The position numbers were made by a program, and so were the translations under genes. Positions 11,101 to 23,100 of a DNA stretch of 64,000 nucleotides are shown one piece after another (the first letter of the stretch is position 1; each line of letters opens with the position of its first letter). Source of the DNA: Harmothoe impar. Its lineage: Eukaryota > Annelida > Polychaeta > Phyllodocida > Polynoidae. The notes under the pieces are model-generated. The model was given only the letters and a program-made list of their open reading frames with translations. It did no database searches and was not told where the DNA came from. The stretch is taken from contig OX381707.1 in NCBI GenBank assembly GCA_947462335.1, positions 64,981,004 to 65,045,003 of the forward strand, read 5' to 3'.

Positions 11101-14100
11101 TGGTTACCCAGTGGCTCTGACCAATCAGTCCAGGGATTTGGTCTATGACCTCACTTCCTCTAAACACTCTCCTAGCAGAGTGTGGCTGGACTTCCTAATA
11201 TGGGAAACTATCCTAGAGCAGATGTTTAGGACTTGGGAGAATCTATGTGAAGATCATCTGGACCCAGTGAATGAAGGGGGGCCCTCTATGACACTGTTGT
11301 TATTACAGTGTGGGTGGTACAGTTAGTGGTTTCGACTTGAATGTCTCATCAGGTGTGAATCATTTGGAGAATGCTGAGATTGATTATGTCCTTATCAGAT
11401 TCCCAAGGTTTATATGTTAGATGAACTTTTAGACAGAGGTAGGACTGGGAAGTGGGTATTAGGGCCAGGCCAGTCTAGTTTTGTGTCTTTTATTTTGATC
11501 TGGTGGTTTGTCTGAACATTAGGTGTTAGAAACTTAGAATAGTCTAATATTTGAAGGGGATCAGAAAATAAAAAGTTCATAGGTGCAGATGAAATCCCAT
11601 TGATGCCTATGCAATTCTATTGGTGCCTATGCAATTCCATTGGTACCTATGCAATTCCATTGATGTCTATGCAATTCCATTGGTTTGGTGCTTATGCAAT
11701 TCCATTGGTGCCTATGCAATTTTATTGGTATATGCAATTCCATTGGTGCCTTTGGAATCTCATATAGAATTGCAGAAGTGCCTATGCAATTCCATTGGTG
11801 CCTATGCAATTCCATTGGTGTCTGTGCAATTCCATTGGTTTGGTACTTATGCAATTCCATTGGTGCCTATGCAATTTCAGTGGTCTATGCAATTCCATTG
11901 GTGCCTTTTCAGTTCCATTGGTGCCTATGTAATTGCATATAAATTTGCATAGGCGCCTCTAGAAGCATCGAATAGCAATCCTCGTTTCTTTCTGCTATCA
12001 AATGACAATGAAGGTCGTGGGCCTCACACCAATGGTATGGTTTAAATTATCATGGAGACAATTTCTAATAACTGTAAGAATCCAGAAATAAATTAGAATC
12101 GAATCCTTACATGTAACACTTAAAACTTAAAAATCGAAACTTTGAATCCTCGTGCCTATATAAGGTAGTGCTCTGCCCCTCAGTGGCCAGTGTTCCCCAC
12201 TCCTTAGTCTAGAGCAGACGTGTCTCTAGACTGGAGCACTCCTACTAGGTTATCACTATAACTAGTAGATTCTGAGCACATACTAGTATCAGTATACTAG
12301 TATCCTAGTGCCTTTTAAGTAGTATCTTTATACTACACCCTGGGTTATCCTTATAACCTGTCTTTAGTCATTATTGTCAATTGTCATAAGTAAAGTCTCA
12401 TGCTATGATGCCTCATGCACCTTCTTACTGTATTAGTCATAAGTCACCCTTGAATAGAACCTCATATATTATAACTGTAAATTACCTGTGTTGTCGTACT
12501 TGGTAATTCCCTGGCAGTTCCCCTCCCCTAGCATCCATCTCCCCGTTACATTGGTGACGGCCGGTGTATCTAAACAGAAAAGATTCACGCCGGGGTTGAT
12601 GGATAACAGCTATCAATTAGGATGAGAGGAAGACAAAACTAGGGCCATAAGAAGGACGCTTCTGTGGTCATTAACAGGACACCTTCTGTTCCCATTTGAA
12701 CGTGGGAACTGCCGTGCGAACGTTGCTGACGAATTTGCGGGGCAGAACTTGCGGGGCGCTGCAAACTTGCGGGGCACTGCAAACTTGCGGGGCGCTGCAA
12801 ACTTGCGGGGCAGTTCCACAAACGTGCGGGGCACAACTGGCGCTGGTAAGCCGTGAGAAGGACGATTCTAGGGCTGTGGGAAGGACGATTCTGTGGCCGT
12901 GAGAAAGACCATATTCTCTGTCCATTTCATTTGCCCAGGCCACACAGCTGGAGTCAGGCCTGTTGGTCATTCCTTTTCACGGCTATGTCTTTATTCTTTT
13001 GACTCTATGACTGTAACAACAGGGGCAACTTTCTTTGGTCGTGTCTTTGGTCGTTGAAAGGATGTTTCTTTGGCCGCTGTCAGGAGCATTCTTTGGCATA
13101 GTTATCACTTTAACTATCAGTCGCAGACTAGTACCACTGTAGCCTACTACTAGAAGTGCCCTTTGTGGTCATTGACAGGACACTCTTCCCATTTGATGTG
13201 GGAACTGCCGTGGGTCTGGAGTGAGAAAGTTGCGGACGAAACTCGCAGGGCACAACTTGCGGGGCAGCTCCACAGACTTGCGGGGCAGCTCCACCAACTT
13301 GCGGGGCACAACTTGCGGGGCAGCTCCACCAACTTGCGGGGCACAACTTGCGGGGCAGCTCCACCAACTTGCGGGGCACAACTGTCAACAGGCGCTGGTA
13401 AGACATTACTGTGCCTGCTGTAAAGGCGCTCCTTTGGTCGCTGAGAAAGCGTTTCTGTGGCCGCTGGAAAGACGTTTCTGTGGGCGCTGGAAAGACGTTT
13501 CTGTGGGCGCTGGAAAGACATTTCTGTGGGCGCTGGGAAGATGTTTCTGTGGGCGCTGGTGACACATTTCTGTGGTCGCTAATGGCCATGGGAAGGACGA
13601 TTCTGTGACTGCAGTCTGGACGATTCTGTGGCCACTGTCAGGACGATTCTGTGGCTGCTGTCAGATCGATCCTGTGGCTGCTGTCAGGACGATTCTGTGG
13701 CCACTGTCAAGACGATTCCGTGGCAACTGTCAGTGCGATACTGCGGTCACTGTCAGTGCGATTCTGTGGCCATTGTCAAGACGATTCTGTGACCACTGTC
13801 AGTAAAATTCTGTGACCACTGTCAGTAAAATTCTGTGACCACTGTCAGGACGATTCTGTGGCCACTGTCAGGACGATTCTGTGGCCACTGTCAAGACGAT
13901 TCTGTGGCAACTTTCAGTGCGATTCTGCGGTCACTGTCAGTGCGATTCTGTAGCCATTGTCAAGACGATTCTGTGACCACTGTCATGACGATTCTGTGGC
14001 CACTGTCAAGGCACAGGGAGGTCACATGGTGGTAAAGACAGGTCACCTGTCAGCATGTCACCTGGTGGCATGAAGGAGTCACCTGGTGGCACAGAGACGT

Positions 14101-17100
14101 CACCTGGTGGCATAGAGAGGTCACCTGGTGGCAAGGAGACGTCACCTGGTGGCATAGAGAAGTCACCTGGTGGCACAGAGATGTCAGCTGGTGGCACGGA
14201 GACGTCACCTGGTGGCACGGAGACGTCACCTGGTGGCACAGAGACGTCACCTGGTGGCACAGAGACATCACCTGGTGGCATGGAGACGTCACCTGGTGGC
14301 ACGGAGACATCACCTGGTGGTACAGAGAGGTCACCTAGTGGCACAGAGACATCATCTGGTGGCATGGAGAGGACACCTGGTGGTACTGTGACATCACCTG
14401 TCGGCACAGAGGGGTCACCAGGTGGCAGAGAGACATCACCTGGCAGCAAGAAAAAAAAGAGGTCACCTGGTGGCACAAGAAAGTCACCTGCTGCCACAGA
14501 GCAGTGCACAGGTGGCAGAGAGAGGTCTGCTGGTGGTGCAGACATCACTGAGAGGTCCCCCTGTGATGCAGGTGGCATAGAGAGTTCACCTTGCGGTGCA
14601 GGTGACATAGAGAGGTCTGCTAGTGGTGCAGACATCACCCAGAGGTCCCCCTGCGGCACAGGTGGCATAGAGAGTTCACCTTGCGGTGCAGGTGACATAG
14701 AGAGGTCTGCTGGTGGTGCAAAGTTATCAGTATAACTGGTGGCACAAAGACGTCACCTGGTGGCAAGGAGACGTCACCTGGTGGTACAGAGGTCTCACCT
14801 GGTGGCACGGAGACGTCACCTGGTGGCACAGAGACATCACCTGGTGGCACAGAGACATCACCTGGTGGCACGGAGACGTCACCTGGTGGCACGGAGAGGT
14901 CACCTGGTGGCACAGAGAGGTCACCTGGTGGCACGGAGACGTCACGTGGTGGCACTGAGAAGTCACCTGGTGGCACAGAGACATCACCTGGTGGCATGGA
15001 GAGGACACCTGGTGGCATGGAGACGTCACCGGGTGGTACAGAGGTGTCACCTGGTGGTACAGAGGTGTCACCTGGTGGCATAGACTGGCGCATCCGTCCC
15101 CGACCTCTCTACGCTACCGCTGCATGCCCTCCCGTTCGTTTGAGGGGGCGTCCAGTCTACTGGTGGCACGGAGACGTCATCTGGTGGCACACGAAAGTCA
15201 CCTACTGGCACAGAGCAGTGCACAGGTGGCACAGAGAGGTCTGCTAGTGGTGCAGACATCACTGAGAGGTCCCCCTGCGGTGCAGGTGGCATAGAGGTCA
15301 CCTTGCGGTGCAGGTGACACAGAGAGGTCTGCTAGTGGTGCAAAGTTATCAGTATAACTAGTACCAGGCCTTCCGTCTGACAGTGGCTGCCACATGGTCA
15401 TCACGATAACAGGGATTTAATTGAAGGGAGCACAGGTTATTAAGAGACATCACCTGGTGGCACAGAGACATTACCTGGTGGCACGGAGATGTCACCTGGT
15501 GACACGGAGATGTCACCTGGTGGTACAGAGAGGTCACCTGGTGGCACAAAGGGGTCACCTGGTGGCACAGAGACGTCACCTGGTGGCACAGAGAGGACAC
15601 CTGGTGACACAGAGACGTCACCTGGTGGCATAGGGAGGTCACCTGGTGGCATAGAGAGGTCACCTGGTGGCACAGAGACGTCAGCTGGTGGCACAGAGAC
15701 ATCAGCTGGTGGCACAGAGACATCAGCTGGTGGCACAGAGAAGTCACCTGGTGGCACAGAGACGTCACCTGTTGGCATGGAGAAGTCACCTGGTGGCACG
15801 GAGACGTCACCTGGTGGCACAGAGACGTCACCTGGTGGCACAAAGACATCACCTGGTGGCACAGAGACATCACCTGGTGGCACCGAGACATCACCTGGTG
15901 GCACGGAGACGTCACCTGGTGGCATGGAGACGTCACCTTGTGGCACAGAGACATCATCTGGTGGCATGAAGAGGACACCTGGTGGCATCGAGACGTCACC
16001 GGGTGGTACAGAGGTGTCACCTGGTGGGACAGAGGTGTCACCTGGTGGCACAGAGGTGTCACCTGGTGGCACGGAGACGTCAACTGGTGGCACAAGAAAG
16101 TCACCTGCTGGTACAGAGCATTGCACAGGTGGCACAGAGAGGTCTGCTAGTGGTGCAGACATCACTTAGAGGTCCCCCTGTGGTGCAGGTGGCATATAGA
16201 GAGCACCTTGCGGTGCAGGTGACAGAGAGGTCACCTGGTGGCACGGAGACGTCACCTGGTGGCATGGAGAAGCCACCTGGTGGCATGGAGACGTCACCTG
16301 GTGGCACAGAGACATCACCTGGTGGCACAGAGACATCACCTGGTGGCACAGAGATGTCACCTGGTGGCACGGAGAAGTCACCTGGTGGCATGGAGAAGTC
16401 ACCTGGTTGCATGGAGACGTCACCTGGTGGTACAGAGGTGTCACCTGGTGGCACGGAGACGTCACCTGGGGAACAGAGACGTCACCTGGTGGCACAGAGA
16501 CGTCACCTGGTGGCATGGAGAAGTCACCTGGTTCCTCATGGGCCGCTACCTCACCATAGTTAAGCTAGTTCTACAGTTTGGCAGTGCAGCCAGCGAAGAC
16601 GACCCACAGTGCATGAGAAGGGTCCAAGCCATCGAGTAAATGGGAAAAAGGAGAGCGTCCATCCCAGCCATCAGTTGAGGTGGTGCGTCAGTGTACTACT
16701 TACCATCTTTGCAGGTCAGATAGTGGAGAGAGTAGCGAGACGCATCGGTGGGAAGGAGCCCTGCACTGTCGGTTCAGGTGGGGAAGAGCCACTGGAGGTG
16801 GACGGGGGAGAGGAAGTAGTGGTGTTACTTCCTGATGGGCCGCCACCTCACCATAGTTAAGATTGTTCTACAGTTCGGCAGTACAGCCAGCGAAGACGAC
16901 CCACAGTGCATGAGAAGGGTCCAAGCCGGCGAGTAAATGGGAAAAAGGAGAGCGTCCATCCCAGCCATCAGTTGAGGTGGTGCGTCAGTGTACTACTTAC
17001 CATCTTTGCAGGTCAGAGAGTGGAGAGAGTAGCGAGACGCATCGGTAGGCGGGAGCCCTGCGCTGTCGGTCCAGGTGGGGGAGAGCCACTGGAGTTGGGT

Positions 17101-20100
17101 GGGGGAGAGGTAGTAGCAGTACTACTTCCCCACCTGGCCATAGTTAAGCTAGTTCTGCAGTTGGTCACCTGGTGGCACAGAGAGATCACCTGTTGGCACA
17201 GCAAGGTCACCTGCTGGCACAGAGTGGCCCACCTGCTGGATGAGAGTGGTCACCTGCTGGCACAGAGAGGTCACCTGGTGACACAAAGAGGTCACCCAGC
17301 GACAAAAAAGAGGTGCACAGGTAGCACGGAGATGTCACATGGTGGTACAGAGATGTCACCCGGGATGACAGAGAGGTCACCTGGTGGCACAGAGGGGTCA
17401 CCTGGTGGCACAGAGACGTCACCTGGTGGTAAAGAGACATCACCTTGTGGCACAGAGAGGTCACCTGGTGGTACAGAGACATCCCCTGGTGACACAGAGA
17501 GGTCACCGGGTGCAGGTGACATAGAGAGGTCTGCTAGTGGTGCAGACATCACCCAGAGGTCCCCCTGCGGTGCAGGTGGCATAGAGAGTTCACCTTGCGG
17601 TGCAGGTGACACAGAGAGGTCTGCTAGTGGTGCAGACACCACCCAGAGGTCCCCCTGCGGCACAGGTGGCATAGAGAGTTCACCTTGCGGTGCAGGTGAC
17701 AGAGAGGTCTGCTGGTGGTGCAGACACCACCCAGAGGTCCCCCTGCGGCACAGGTGGCATAGAGAGTTCACCTTGCGGTGCAGGTGACACAGAGAGGTCT
17801 GCTAGTGGTGCAAAGTTATCAGTATAACTAGTACCAGGCCTTGATAACATGATAAGAGGGATTTAATTGAAGGGAGGATAGATAATTAAGAGGATGACCC
17901 ACGGTGCATGAGAAGGGTCCAAGCCGTCGAGTAAATGGGAAAAAGGAGAGCGTCCATCCCAGCCATCAGTTGAGGTGGTGTGTCAGTGTACTACTTACCA
18001 TCTTTGCAGGTCAGAGAGTGGAGAGAGTAGCGAGACGCATCGATGGGAAGGAGCCCTGCACTGTCGGTTCAGGTGGGGAAGAGCCACTGGAGGTGGACAG
18101 GGGAGAGGAAGTAGTGGTGTTACTTCCTGATGGGCCGCCACCTCACCATAGTTAAGATTGTTCTACAGTTGGGCAGTGCAGCCAGCGAAGACGACCCACA
18201 GTGCATGAGAAGGGTCCAAGCCGTCCAGTAAATGGGAAAAAGGAGAGCGTCCATCCCAGCCATCAGTTGAGGTGGTGTGTCAGTGTACTACTTACCATCT
18301 TTGCAGGTCAGAGAGTGGAGAGAGTAGCGAGACGCATCGGTGGGAAGGAGCCCTGCACTGTCGGTTCAGGTGGGGAAGAGCCACTGGAGGTGGACGGGGG
18401 AGAGGAAGTAGTGGTGTTACTTCCTGATGGGCCGCCACCTCACCAAAGTTAAGATTGTTCTACAGTTCGGCAGTACAGCCAGCGAAGACGACTCACAGTG
18501 CATGAGAAGGGTCCAAGCCATCGAGTAAATGGGAAAAAGGAGAGCGTCCATCCCAGCCATCAGTTGAGGTGGTGCGTCAGTGTACTACTTACCATCTTTG
18601 CAGGTCAGAGAGTGGAGAGAGTAGCGAGACGCATCGGTTGGAAGGAGCCCTGCACTGTCGGTTCAGGTGGGGAAGAGCCACTGGAGGTGGACGGGGGAGA
18701 GGAAGTAGTGGTGTTACTTCCTGATGGGCCGCCACCTCACCATAGTTAAGATTGTTCTACAGTTCGGCAGTACAGCCAGCGAAGACGACCCACAGTGCAT
18801 GAGAAGGGTCCAAGCCGGCGAGTAAATGGGACAAAGGAGAGCGTCCATCCCAGCCATCAGTTGAGGTGGTGCGTCAGTGTACTACTTACCATCTTTGCAG
18901 GTCAGAGAGTGGAGAGAGTAGCGAGACGCATCGGTAGGCGGGAGCCCTGCGCTGTCGGTCCAGGTGGGGGAGAGCCACTGGAGTTGGGTGGGGGAGAGGT
19001 AGTAGCAGTACTACTTCCCCACCTGGCCATAGTTAAGCTAGTTCTGCAGTTGGTCACCTGGTGGCACAGAGAGATCACCTGTTGGCACAGCAAGGTCACC
19101 TGCTGGCACAGAGTGGCCCACCTGCTGGATGAGAGTGGTCACCTGCTGGCACAGAGAGGTCACCTGGTGACACAAAGAGGTCACCCAGCGACAAAAAAGA
19201 GGTGCACAGGTAGCACGGAGATGTCACATGGTGGTACAGAGATGTCACCCGGGATGACAGAGAGGTCACCTGGTGGCACAGAGGGGTCACCTGGTGGCAC
19301 AGAGACGTCACCTGGTGGTAAAGAGACATCACCTTGTGGCACAGAGAGGTCACCTGGTGGTACAGAGACATCCCCTGGTGACACAGAGAGGTCACCGGGT
19401 GCAGGTGACATAGAGAGGTCTGCTAGTGGTGCAGACATCACCCAGAGGTCCCCCTGCGGTGCAGGTGGCATAGAGAGTTCACCTTGCGGTGCAGGTGACA
19501 CAGAGAGGTCTGCTAGTGGTGCAGACACCACCCAGAGGTCCCCCTGCGGCACAGGTGGCATAGAGAGTTCACCTTGCGGTGCAGGTGACAGAGAGGTCTG
19601 CTGGTGGTGCAGACACCACCCAGAGGTCCCCCTGCGGCACAGGTGGCATAGAGAGTTCACCTTGCGGTGCAGGTGACACAGAGAGGTCTGCTAGTGGTGC
19701 AAAGTTATCAGTATAACTAGTACCAGGCCTTGATAACATGATAAGAGGGATTTAATTGAAGGGAGGATAGATAATTAAGAGGATGACCCACGGTGCATGA
19801 GAAGGGTCCAAGCCGTCGAGTAAATGGGAAAAAGGAGAGCGTCCATCCCAGCCATCAGTTGAGGTGGTGCGTCAGTGTACTACTTACCATCTTTGCAGGT
19901 CAGAGAGTGGAGAGAGTAGCGAGACAGCTCGGTGGGCAGGAGCCCTGCGATGTCGGTTCAGGTGGGAAAGAGCCACTGGAGGTGGATGGGGGTAGTAGCA
20001 CTACTTTCCCACAGGCCGCCTGGTGGCACAGAGAGGTCATCTGGTGGCACAGAGAGGTCACCTGGTGGCACAGCAAGGTCAGCTGTTGGCACAGAGTGGC

Positions 20101-23100
20101 CCACCTGCTGGCACAGAGTGGCCACCTGCTGGCACAGAGAGTTCACCTGATGGCACGCAGAGGTCATCTAGTGGCACAGAGAGGTCATATGGTCAACACA
20201 GAGATGTCATCTGGTGGCACACAGAGATGATCAGTCGGAAGAGAGTTCACCTTGTGGTGCAGGTGGCACAGAGATGTCACCTTGTGGTACAGAAGGGGTA
20301 CTTCCCAACGGGCCGCCACCTCACTATAATTAAGCAAGTTTATATAAGGGCTTAGGCCCAGGTTACTCCGCCACATTTTAATAAGATTAGCCACCTCTCA
20401 TATTGTTAAGGGAGAGAGGCCCTAGTTTAATTTAAGTAGGGAAGAATGTGGCGGTGAGGGGCGCGGTTAGCTACGCCCCGCAAGTTTGGCGAACTTGCGG
20501 GGCAGTAGTTCCATGCGGGGCCACTAGAGGGGGGGGGGGGGGGGGGGTGCTGCCTATATAAGGTAGTGCTCTGCCCCTCAGTGGCCAGTGTTCCCCACTC
20601 CTTAGTCTAGAGCAGACGTGTCTCTAGACTGGAGCACTCCTACTAGGTTATCACTATAACTAGTAGATTCTGAGCACATACTAGTATCAGTATACTAGTA
20701 TCCTAGTGCCTTTTAAGTAGTATCTTTATACTACACCCTGGGTTATCCTTATAACCTGTATTTAGTCATTATTGTTAATTGTCATAAGTAAAGCCTCATG
20801 CTATGATGCCTCATGCACCTTCTTACTGTATTAGTCATAAGTCACCCTTGAATAGAACCTCATATATTATAACTGTAAATTACCTGTGTTGTCGTACTTG
20901 GTAATTCCCTGGCAGTTCCCCTCCGCTAGCATCCATCTCCCCGTTACAGTATATATTAAAATGTGCTGGAAAGCTGCAGTTTCAATATGGCATGGGCAAT
21001 CACCTGTGAGCTGGTTGGGCAGGGCGTAATATGTTCATTTTGGGGGGGGGGGTATTAGTATGTTTGATCCACCTGATGCTATAATAACACCTGTGCATTT
21101 ATGGCACCATAAAGATCCGTTATTATCATCATTAGTAAATGTGAGGCAAGTGGCCTGGGCTGGGGGTTGTTGGTTGCTGCTGTTTGTATTTGTTGCAATA
21201 AATGGTGCTATCATAGTAGCCTTTAACCCTTTAAGGGCCACGTAATGCTTTAATGCGGTATCCCCTAATTGTTTGACATGATGCATGAATGCAGGCCTGA
21301 TGAAGAGCTCACCAGGGCTGTTTCCATGCACTATGTGACCAAACGGCATAAATCCCGGAGCATTCAGTATTTAGGGTAAAGGGTCATATGTTTCCTTAAT
21401 GTGTTTAAATCCTGTCTAAAAAACCTACACATATGGTGGATTTTGTATCATTCTTCTGACTCATAAAAAATATGACAATGAATGGTATTAGTGATAGGCA
21501 TCACTGGAGAACCAGGGCACTTTTTCTCAATTAAAATCTACCCCCTACCCCACATCTGCCCCAACCCCACATCTACCCCCAACCGCACATCCGCCCCCGA
21601 CCCCACATCCGCCCTTGATCCCACATCTGCCCCGACCCCACATCTGCCCACGACCCCACATCTACCCCCAACCCCACATCTGCCCCGACCCCACATCTAC
21701 CCCCGACCCCACATCTGCCCTGACCCCACATCTACCCCCGACCCCACATCTGCCCCAACCCAACATCTATCCCGACCCCACATCTATCCTGACCCACATC
21801 TGCCCCCGATCCCACATCTGCCCCCGACCCCACATCTGCCCACGACCCCAAATCTGCCCCCGACCCCACATCTGCCCCTGACCCCTCATCTGCCCCAACC
21901 CCACATCTGTCCCTGACCCCACATCTGCCCCGGACCCCACATCTGCCCCTGACCCCACATCTACCCCGACCCCACATCTGCCCCCGAGCCCACATCTGCC
22001 CTGACCCCACATCTACCCCGACCCCACATCTATCCCGACCCACATCTGCCCCTGACCCCTCATCTGCCCCTGATCCCACATCTATCCCGACCCCACATCT
22101 ATCCTGACCCACATCTGCCCCCAACCCCACATCTACCCCCGACCCCACATCTGCCCCAGACCCCCACATCTGCCCCCGACCCCACATCTGCCCCCGACCC
22201 CACATCTATCCTGACCCACATCTGCCCCTGACCCCTCATCTGCCCCAACCCCACATCTGTCCCCGACCCCACATCTGCCCCCGACCCCACATCTGCCCCT
22301 GACCCCACATCTACCCCGACCCCACATCTGCCCCCGACCCCACATTTACCCCGACCCTATATCTACCCCAACCCCACATCTACCCCAACCCCACATCTAC
22401 CCCGACCCCACATCTGCCCCAGACCCCACATCTGCCCCCGACCCCACATCTGCCCCCTACCCCAAATCTGCCCCCGACCCCACATCTATCCTGACCCACA
22501 TCTGCCCCTGACCTCTCATCTGCCCCAACCCCACATCTGTCCCCGACCCCACATCTGCCCCCGACCCCACATCTGCCCCTGACCCCACATCTACCCCGAC
22601 CCCACATCTGCCCCCGACCCCACATTTACCCCGACCCTATATCTACCCCAACCCCACATCTACCCCAACCCCACATCTACCCCGACCCCACATCTGCCCC
22701 CGACCCCACATCTGCCCCCGACCCCACATCTGCCCCCGACCCCACATCTATCCCGACCCTACATCTATCCCCACATCCATCTCCTTGCACACACACACTA
22801 CCCCCCCCCCCCCCTCAACAATTCCAACAGCTCCCAAACCCCGGAGGGTCATTTCCCAGTGGGAGTGCTGCTTTTGTGAGGTGTGCCCACTGGGTTCTGT
22901 GTAAAGTTCAAACAAACCTTAGTTCTGTGAAGGTGCATGAGGTATACGTCAGAAACGTGCAAAACAGTGTCTCAAAAAGTGTCTCACCTCAGTTTTATAT
23001 AAGAACAAAGAGGATTCTGTGCAAACTGCCAGTTGGTGAAGGTCTCTAGTTTATGTGACCTTTTTACAATCTTTGTTTTGACCATAAAATGTTGCCCCGT

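Larger units (their letters stand above)
12153..20948 (+). mobile_element. Non-autonomous LTR element filled with tandem repeats
   Basis: Two LTR-like repeats (12153-12550 and 20447-20948) bracket about 7.9 kb with no reverse transcriptase, integrase or gag motif in any frame. A PBS-like TGG follows the first LTR. A purine tract (gtagggaagaa) precedes the second, which begins TGTGGCGG and ends TTACA. The interior consists of 23-bp, 21-bp and 297-bp tandem repeats. This resembles large retrotransposon derivatives (LARDs), which are moved by proteins of other elements. It sits in the 14-kb intron of the calmodulin-like gene, opposite to that gene. An alternative is a satellite block trapped between two solo LTRs. 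Confidence 0.6.

Noticed and set aside
11587..11945. 20-bp array as clustered octamer (ATGCAAAT) enhancer sites
   Set aside because: The repeated core is ATGCAATT, which does not match the octamer; no other support.
14050..16540. Possible CRISPR-like array
   Set aside because: Units are contiguous 21-bp repeats without unique spacers, in a eukaryotic intron.
14006..17787. Long open frames (150-293 codons) such as SPGGTET, VPPGDVS and VAQRRHL repeats on both strands
   Set aside because: They follow entirely from 21-bp tandem repeats with few stops. Several frames are open at once and there is no domain, start context or splice evidence.
21482..22625. Pro/His- and Gly/Asp-rich frames in the 18-bp array
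   Set aside because: Repeat artefacts; all frames show the same six-residue period.
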